Source: Anaeromassilibacillus senegalensis
Lineage (GTDB): Bacteria > Bacillota > Clostridia > Oscillospirales > Acutalibacteraceae
Length of the DNA stretch: 64,000 nt
Assembly (NCBI RefSeq): GCF_001261775.1
Contig: NZ_LN868537.1
Location: 496,001 to 560,000 of the forward strand
Reading direction: 5' to 3'
Of the stretch, positions 59,788 to 64,000 are shown piece after piece. Made by a program: the position numbers and the translations under genes. Every line of letters begins with the position of its first letter. Positions within the stretch are counted from its first letter, which is position 1. The notes under the pieces were generated by a model. It did no database searches, was not told the DNA's origin, and saw only the letters and a list, made by a program, of their open reading frames with translations.

Positions 59788-60672
59788 ATGCCGGCTGCAA
59801 TCACGCATTACTATCATGCCAAACGGGTTTTGGAAGAAACCAAACCAGAGCAAGAGGTACAGGAAGACGCCTTTTTTTGGGGAGCACAGGGACCGGATTT
59901 TTTGTTCTGTCACAGAGGGCTACCCTGGCAGAAAGGGGACTCCTTGGCGGAATACGGTGAAAAACTGCATCAGGAACCGCCAGCCCATATTTTTACTTGT
60001 TTGCAGAACTATCAAAAAGTACATCATGACGCGGCTGTATCCGCTTATTGCATGGGATTTCTCTGTCATTATGCGGCGGATCGTGTATGCCATCCCTTTA
60101 TTCGCTGTCAGGCGGAACAGCTTAATAAAATCGAATCGGGACAGGATTTGGAAATTGCCCACCATCAGGTGGAATCAGCGTTGGACAGTATCATTCTGCG
60201 CTATGAGGCGGCTTCCCTGCCGATGGAATTTCATCTGAAAACAACGCTGCCCAAGAATCCGTCCATACAGCAAACAGTTGCGAAACTTTACGCGTTTCTG
60301 CTGGAAAGGCTCTACGGAGTTTCCGGAAAAGAAAGCCTTTTGCTTCAGGCAACAGACGATGCCAGGGGTGTCTTTGGCTGGCTGAACGACCGGACAAGCC
60401 TGAAAAAGTCGTTGGTAGAGCGCTGGGAAAAAAGACACGGCGGCAAATATATTTACTCCTGCCACATGCGGCCTGTGAGCGAAGGAGATACTTTTGACTA
60501 TGCAAATGTACTGTTACAGGATTGGCGGTGGCCGCAGCAAAGTGAGATCGTCCGTAAAGAAAGCTTTTTTGACTTGTATGAGCAGTCGGTGCTGGATGCG
60601 AAGAAGCTGATCACCGGCTTTTGGGCGGGCGTCGACCCAATGGTAATGACGGAAAACATACCTTTTGAATAA
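59788..60672 (+). CDS. zinc-dependent phospholipase C-like protein
   Basis: ATG 59788 follows GAAGGAGTGG; an upstream ATG at 59764 is possible. The 294-residue protein has the PF00882-like His/Asp pattern: PAAITHYYHAKRV, GAQGPDFLFCHR, VSAYCMGFLCHYAADRVCHPFI and EIAHHQVESALDSIIL, which resemble the zinc-binding helices of phospholipase C. No signal peptide is seen, so it is probably cytosolic, unlike secreted toxins. It is 20 bases upstream of luxS and likely shares its transcript. The true substrate is unknown. Confidence 0.82.
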   Translation: MPAAITHYYHAKRVLEETKPEQEVQEDAFFWGAQGPDFLFCHRGLPWQKGDSLAEYGEKLHQEPPAHIFTCLQNYQKVHHDAAVSAYCMGFLCHYAADRVCHPFIRCQAEQLNKIESGQDLEIAHHQVESALDSIILRYEAASLPMEFHLKTTLPKNPSIQQTVAKLYAFLLERLYGVSGKESLLLQATDDARGVFGWLNDRTSLKKSLVERWEKRHGGKYIYSCHMRPVSEGDTFDYANVLLQDWRWPQQSEIVRKESFFDLYEQSVLDAKKLITGFWAGVDPMVMTENIPFE

Positions 60673-60692
60673 GAAACAAGGAGTGAATCGTT

Positions 60693-61151
60693 ATGGATCG
60701 AATTGCAAGCTTTTGCATTGATCACGACAAATTGGTTCCGGGGATTTATATTTCCCGAATCGATGGGGACATCGTGACATATGATATCCGAATGCGCCGT
60801 CCCAATATACCTCCATTTTTGGAGAATGCGGCACTACATACGTTGGAACACCTCTTTGCAACCTTTGCGCGCAATTCTCAGTGGAAGGACCATGTTATTT
60901 ATTTTGGGCCGATGGGCTGCCGCACCGGTTGTTACTTTCTGGTCCGTGATATGAAAGAATCGGACGTGATCCAGTTAATCCAGCAGGTGTTTCAGCAGAT
61001 TGCGAATTTTGAGGGGGTCGTCCCCGGAACCACTGCCGTGGAATGCGGCAATTATCTGGAACATGATCTTGCAGGTGCAAAAAAGGAAGCGCAGGAATTC
61101 CTGTCTGTGATCGCCTGCTGGAAAGAAGAGAATTTAAAATATCCATGTTGA
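60693..61151 (+). CDS. luxS: S-ribosylhomocysteine lyase
   Basis: A 152-residue enzyme after ACAAGGAGTG. It has the metal motif HTLEH (His49 and His53) with Cys118 as third ligand (TTAVECGNY) and catalytic Cys76 in MGCRTGCY. It splits S-ribosylhomocysteine into homocysteine and the AI-2 precursor DPD. The last ~24 codons belong to a 276-base tandem duplication that continues downstream. Confidence 0.97.
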   Translation: MDRIASFCIDHDKLVPGIYISRIDGDIVTYDIRMRRPNIPPFLENAALHTLEHLFATFARNSQWKDHVIYFGPMGCRTGCYFLVRDMKESDVIQLIQQVFQQIANFEGVVPGTTAVECGNYLEHDLAGAKKEAQEFLSVIACWKEENLKYPC

Positions 61152-61192
61152 GCATGGCGGCTGTTTTATAGCGAACATTTTTTACAATATAA

Positions 61193-61228
61193 GAGAGATT
61201 CCCCCGCCAATGGCGGGGGAATCTCTCC
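61193..61228 (+). terminator. luxS terminator (first copy)
   Basis: GAGATTCCCCCGCC and GGCGGGGGAATCTC form a 14-bp stem with a tiny loop, followed by TCCTATATTT. Confidence 0.85.
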
Positions 61229-61467
61229 TATATTTAGCTGGTATTTTTTATTGGAAGGCCCCCCCCTTTTCATAAGCCAGGAAAGTGGGAATTTTAAGTT
61301 TTTTTTGTAATATAGGAAAAAAAAAAGATTTTTAGTTTACTAGAAAAAAATTGCAAAAAAGGAAGCGCGGAAATTCCTGTCTGTGATCGCCTGCTGAAAA
61401 GAAGAGAATTAAAAATATCCATGTTGGGCATGGCGGCTTTTTTATAGCAAACATTTTTTACAATATA

Positions 61468-61506
61468 AGAGAGTTCCCCCCGCCATTGGCGGGGGAATCT
61501 CTCTTA
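61468..61506 (+). terminator. luxS terminator (second copy)
   Basis: GAGAGTTCCCCCCGCC pairs with GGCGGGGGAATCTCTC with small changes relative to the first copy and is followed by TTATATT. Confidence 0.7.
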
Positions 61507-61659
61507 TATTGAGCTGATATTTGTAATGGAATGCCGCCCTCTTTTCAATACGCAAGGAAGTGGCAATTTTACAGTTCTGTTACTAATATAGAAAAAAAGA
61601 ACGTTTTATAGTATACTAGAAATAATTCACATGAGATAAAGAGATGAAATGAGGGGGCC

Positions 61660-62940
61660 ATGATGAAAAAAGCGAGAAGATACAGAAAAGTCCCAATGAA
61701 AAAACGGGTTCCTTCTATTTTACTGCATGTTTTTGTTGCAGGATTGGTGCTGTTTATCTGTGCGCTGTCTGTTTATTCTTTTGCGGGGACCCGGCAGATC
61801 CGGAATACCGATGAGGCGTCCAGCAGTTCTTTGCCGGAATCCTCAGAGACTGTTTCCTCTATACCAGAGGCAAGCGCATCCTCTCCGCCGGAAAAAATTC
61901 CGCCGGCCACCATTACGATTTTGGGTGTGGGAGATAATTTAATTCACGATGGTATTTATAAACAGGCGGCGAAACGGACAGGGGGAAAGGGTTATGATTT
62001 TTCCCCGGTGTACCAGCATGTAGCCCCGTACATACAGGAAGCGGATGTTGCTGTAATCAATCAGGAAACGCCGCTGGCCGGTGACGTTTTGCCCCCCTCC
62101 GGCTATCCCCGCTTTAATTCGCCGACCGAAGTGGGGGATGAACTGATTAAAATCGGATTTGATGTGATCAACCATGCCAACAATCATATACTGGATAAAG
62201 GAGAACAAGGCGTCAAAGCGACGCTTGAGTATTGGAAGTCCAAAAGTATTCCGGTGGTTGGCGCCTACCAAAGCGACGCGGATATGGAAAATATCCGATT
62301 GGTAGAGGTAAATGGCATTAAGACGGCGCATATCGGCGTGACCGAGATGACCAACGGCCTCCAGCTTCCCAAGGACACCCCGTACCATATCCTCTTGACG
62401 AGCGAAACAGAACTTCTGGAAAGCATGATAACAAAAGCAAAATCCATGGCGGACGTCGTCGTCGTTTCTGTCCATTGGGGAAACGAATATACGCATAAGC
62501 CGACCCAGAAGCAAACGGAACTGGCACAGCAAATGGTGGATTGGGGCGCCGATATCATTTTTGGCAACCACGCACATACACTCCAACCGCTCACGGTTTT
62601 AAAGCGTGCGGACGGAACGGAGTGCCCGGTTGTTTATGCCCTGGGAAATTTTGTCTCCGCACAGGCGGACGGACTGAATATGGTTGCAGGTATGCTGCGC
62701 ATCACGATGACCAAGGATTTTGAAACCGGAAAGACTGTGTTTACCGATATGCACTTTGAACCTATTGTGACGCATTACGGCAAAAATTTTCAGGACATTA
62801 CCATTTATCCGCTCTCCGCGTATACGGAGGAATTGGCTTCTTCCCATGGAGTAAAGGCAAATACACCGAACTTCAGTCTATCATACATCCAGAATATCGT
62901 CGACCATAACATTCCCAAAAAATATCTGACAAACGATTGA
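61660..62940 (+). CDS. CapA/PGA_cap family protein
   Basis: A protein of about 426 residues that begins with two Met codons after TGAGGGGG. A basic N-terminus and one membrane helix (residues ~22-45) are followed by a Ser/Glu-rich linker and a metallophosphatase-like CapA domain: ITILGVGDNLIHDGIY, VINQETPLAG, GFDVINHANNHILDKGE, VSVHWGNEYTHKPT and DIIFGNHAHTLQPL. Members support poly-gamma-glutamate export or act as wall-associated hydrolases. It is anchored outside the cell. No pgs genes are nearby, so the capsule role is unproven. Confidence 0.88.
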   Translation: MMKKARRYRKVPMKKRVPSILLHVFVAGLVLFICALSVYSFAGTRQIRNTDEASSSSLPESSETVSSIPEASASSPPEKIPPATITILGVGDNLIHDGIYKQAAKRTGGKGYDFSPVYQHVAPYIQEADVAVINQETPLAGDVLPPSGYPRFNSPTEVGDELIKIGFDVINHANNHILDKGEQGVKATLEYWKSKSIPVVGAYQSDADMENIRLVEVNGIKTAHIGVTEMTNGLQLPKDTPYHILLTSETELLESMITKAKSMADVVVVSVHWGNEYTHKPTQKQTELAQQMVDWGADIIFGNHAHTLQPLTVLKRADGTECPVVYALGNFVSAQADGLNMVAGMLRITMTKDFETGKTVFTDMHFEPIVTHYGKNFQDITIYPLSAYTEELASSHGVKANTPNFSLSYIQNIVDHNIPKKYLTND

Positions 62941-62965
62941 CAGGGAAAATCGTGCATGTTATAAT
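62937..62965 (+). promoter_or_regulatory. promoter of ribU
   Basis: TTGACA and TATAAT separated by exactly 17 bases, overlapping the stop of the capA-like gene and just before the FMN riboswitch. Confidence 0.88.
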
Positions 62966-62985
62966 ATTAACAAATTTAAGAGCTG

Positions 62986-63105
62986 TCTTCGGGGCGGGGT
63001 GTGATTCCCCACCGGCGGTAATGCGGCGTCAGCCGATGAGCCCGCGAGCGTAAGCTGATTTTGGTGAGATCCCAAAGCCGACGGTATAGTCCGGATGGAA
63101 GAAGA
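62986..63105 (+). promoter_or_regulatory. FMN riboswitch
   Basis: The RFN element is intact: TCTTCGGGGCGGGGTG, GATTCCCCACCGGCGG, AGCCGATGAGCCCGCGAGC, TGGTGAGATCCCAAAGCCGACGG-type arm and TAGTCCGGATGGAAGAAG. It binds flavin mononucleotide. The terminator at 63128-63159 follows, so control is by transcription termination. Confidence 0.96.
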
Positions 63106-63127
63106 ACCGCGCATTTTTGCGTATCCT

Positions 63128-63159
63128 GCCCCGTGACGATTTGTCACGGGGCTTTTTTT
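63128..63159 (+). terminator. FMN riboswitch terminator
   Basis: GCCCCGTGAC and GTCACGGGGC form a perfect 10-bp stem followed by TTTTTTTC, between the FMN aptamer and ribU. Confidence 0.9.
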
Positions 63160-63190
63160 CGTAGACAGCCCAACAAAAGGAGAGGTTTCT

Positions 63191-63760
63191 ATGAAAACAA
63201 ACACCAAATCCAACATTGTCCGTATGGCGCAGATGGGCATGCTGGCCGCCATCGCGCTGGTTCTTGTCACGGTGACGCAGTTCCCGCTCATTCCGGCGGC
63301 GCCGTTTATGAAGTACGATATGGCAGACGTCCCGATCCTGATGGGTACCCTGCTGTTTGGTACCGTTCCAGGGTTGGTGATCCTGTTTGTCGTTTCCCTC
63401 GTACAGGCGTTTCTGCTGGGTGGCGACGGTTGGGTGGGCCTTATCATGCATGTTGCTGCTTCCGGCGTACTTGTGGTATTGGTCGGGCAGTTCTCACGCT
63501 GGCATCACAAGACCGGCGAAACGATTCTGGGGATGGTTTTGGGAACCTTGGGGATGACCGCCATGATGATCCCGATGAACTTGCTGCTGACCGGGTATTT
63601 TCAGGGTGTCCCGATGCAGGCAATTATAGATATGATTCTTCCGGTTATTATCCCGTTTAACCTGATCAAAGCATCCTTAAACTGTGTCATCACGGGCGTC
63701 TTGTTTAAAGCATTGCAGCCGTTTGTGCGCCGGAATAAAAGTATGGTGGGACAGCAGTAA
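63191..63760 (+). CDS. ribU: riboflavin ECF transporter S component
   Basis: A 189-residue membrane protein after AAAGGAGAGG with five to six helices. The N-terminal KTNTKSNIVRMAQMGMLAAIALVLVTVTQFPLIP and the segment FMKYDMADVPILMGTLLFG are RibU signatures, with the riboflavin-binding Asp/Pro context. It is the substrate-binding part of an energy-coupling-factor importer whose ATPases are encoded elsewhere. FMN represses it through the riboswitch. Confidence 0.95.
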   Translation: MKTNTKSNIVRMAQMGMLAAIALVLVTVTQFPLIPAAPFMKYDMADVPILMGTLLFGTVPGLVILFVVSLVQAFLLGGDGWVGLIMHVAASGVLVVLVGQFSRWHHKTGETILGMVLGTLGMTAMMIPMNLLLTGYFQGVPMQAIIDMILPVIIPFNLIKASLNCVITGVLFKALQPFVRRNKSMVGQQ

Positions 63761-63817
63761 GTGCAAAGCATCTGATTTTTTGTCGAATAGAATAGGAATA
63801 TTTCCTACATTTGCACA

Positions 63818-63846
63818 TTTACAGGGATGATCGTTTGTGTTATAGT
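63818..63846 (+). promoter_or_regulatory. promoter of the SAM riboswitch transcript
   Basis: TTTACA and TATAGT separated by exactly 17 bases, about 20 bases before the riboswitch. Confidence 0.65.
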
Positions 63847-63866
63847 AAATACCATCAACTGAATAT

Positions 63867-63972
63867 GTCCTTATCAAGAGCGACGGAGGGAACAGGCCCT
63901 GTGATGTCCGGCAACCTGCCGCAACGGCAAGGTGCTAAATCCTGCGGGTAAACCGAAAGATGAGGTTGCTGA
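63867..63972 (+). promoter_or_regulatory. SAM-I riboswitch (S box)
   Basis: The S-box order is clear: CTTATCAAGAG, GGAGGGAACAGGCCC, TGATGTCCGGCAACC, a GCAAGGTGCTAAATCC arm and GAAAGATGAGG. It binds S-adenosylmethionine. The gene it controls lies right of the window; methionine or SAM genes are usual targets. Confidence 0.95.
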
Positions 63973-64000
63973 CAAGCCGCTCGGTTTCCGGGCGGCTTTT
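63973..64000 (+). terminator. SAM riboswitch terminator
   Basis: AAGCCGC and GCGGCTT pair and are followed by TT at the end of the window, as expected for an S-box controlled by termination. Confidence 0.8.

Larger units (their letters stand above)
61077..61628 (+). repeat. tandem duplication of the luxS 3' end and its terminator
   Basis: The stretch 61077-61352 recurs, diverged, at 61353-61628 (offset 276). Shared blocks include GCAAAAAAGGAAGCGC, CCTGTCTGTGATCGCCTGCT and the terminator hairpin. The second copy has point changes and indels that break its reading frame, so it is non-coding. Apart from these two copies I see no feature in the 500-base gap between luxS and the capA-like gene. 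Confidence 0.88.

Overview
The window comes from a spore-forming member of the Clostridia, probably an Oscillospiraceae/Ruminococcaceae-like anaerobe. The support is a complete spoIIIAA-AH operon, a Prp-processed ribosomal protein L27, Mini-RNase III, an ECF riboflavin transporter, Firmicutes-type riboswitches, frequent TTG and GTG starts behind strong GGAGG ribosome sites, and moderate GC. No taxonomic marker was compared with a database.

Region 1 (1-15.4 kb) is the late part of a siphovirus-like prophage, read left to right. It holds the end of a probable capsid gene, connector and minor capsid genes, a tail tube, two tail chaperone frames that look joined by programmed frameshifting, a tape measure gene carrying a one-base frameshift, tail-tip and baseplate proteins, an amidase endolysin, a holin and an SGNH hydrolase. 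A reversed gene for a zinc-ribbon/TM2 membrane protein, with its own promoter and two flanking terminators, interrupts the tail genes. No integrase or left end is in the window.

Region 2 (15.4-24.2 kb) is a type III-A CRISPR-Cas locus: cas10, csm2, csm3, csm4, csm5, cas6 and a translationally coupled DUF6602/PD-(D/E)XK-like nuclease gene, then a 13-repeat array whose leader lies on its right, so crRNA is probably made from the minus strand. A second leader copy with one orphan repeat sits left of cas10 and directly abuts the prophage's last terminator. Cas10 has lost its HD motif but keeps GGDD, and Csm3 has Asn where the target-RNA-cleaving Asp is expected. No Csm6/Csx1, cas1 or cas2 is present. 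The locus looks like a signalling-biased type III system with an unusual candidate effector, and is the strongest candidate for something new.

Region 3 (24.3-40.6 kb) holds ssrA and smpB, two tiny genes with strong ribosome sites, a GH25 lysozyme that shares its C-terminal domain with the prophage amidase, tRNA-Ser, asnS, an AspT-like aminotransferase, secD-secF, a pseudouridine synthase, a TPP-riboswitch thiD-thiC unit with a HAD phosphatase, an ABC-2 exporter behind a tandem-HTH MerR regulator, and a TetR-flavodoxin pair.

Region 4 (40.6-64 kb) is mostly core genome: spoIIIAA-AH, nusB, a TsaD-like paralogue, xseA-xseB-ispA, rplU-prp-rpmA with an L21 leader, obg, mrnC, a YitT protein, an Asn/Ser-rich small protein, an RsmF-like methyltransferase, ilvE, an RluA-type synthase, a polar amino-acid ABC transporter, a phospholipase C-like protein with luxS (whose 3' end is tandemly duplicated), a CapA-like protein, FMN-riboswitch ribU, and a terminal SAM-I riboswitch whose gene lies beyond the window.
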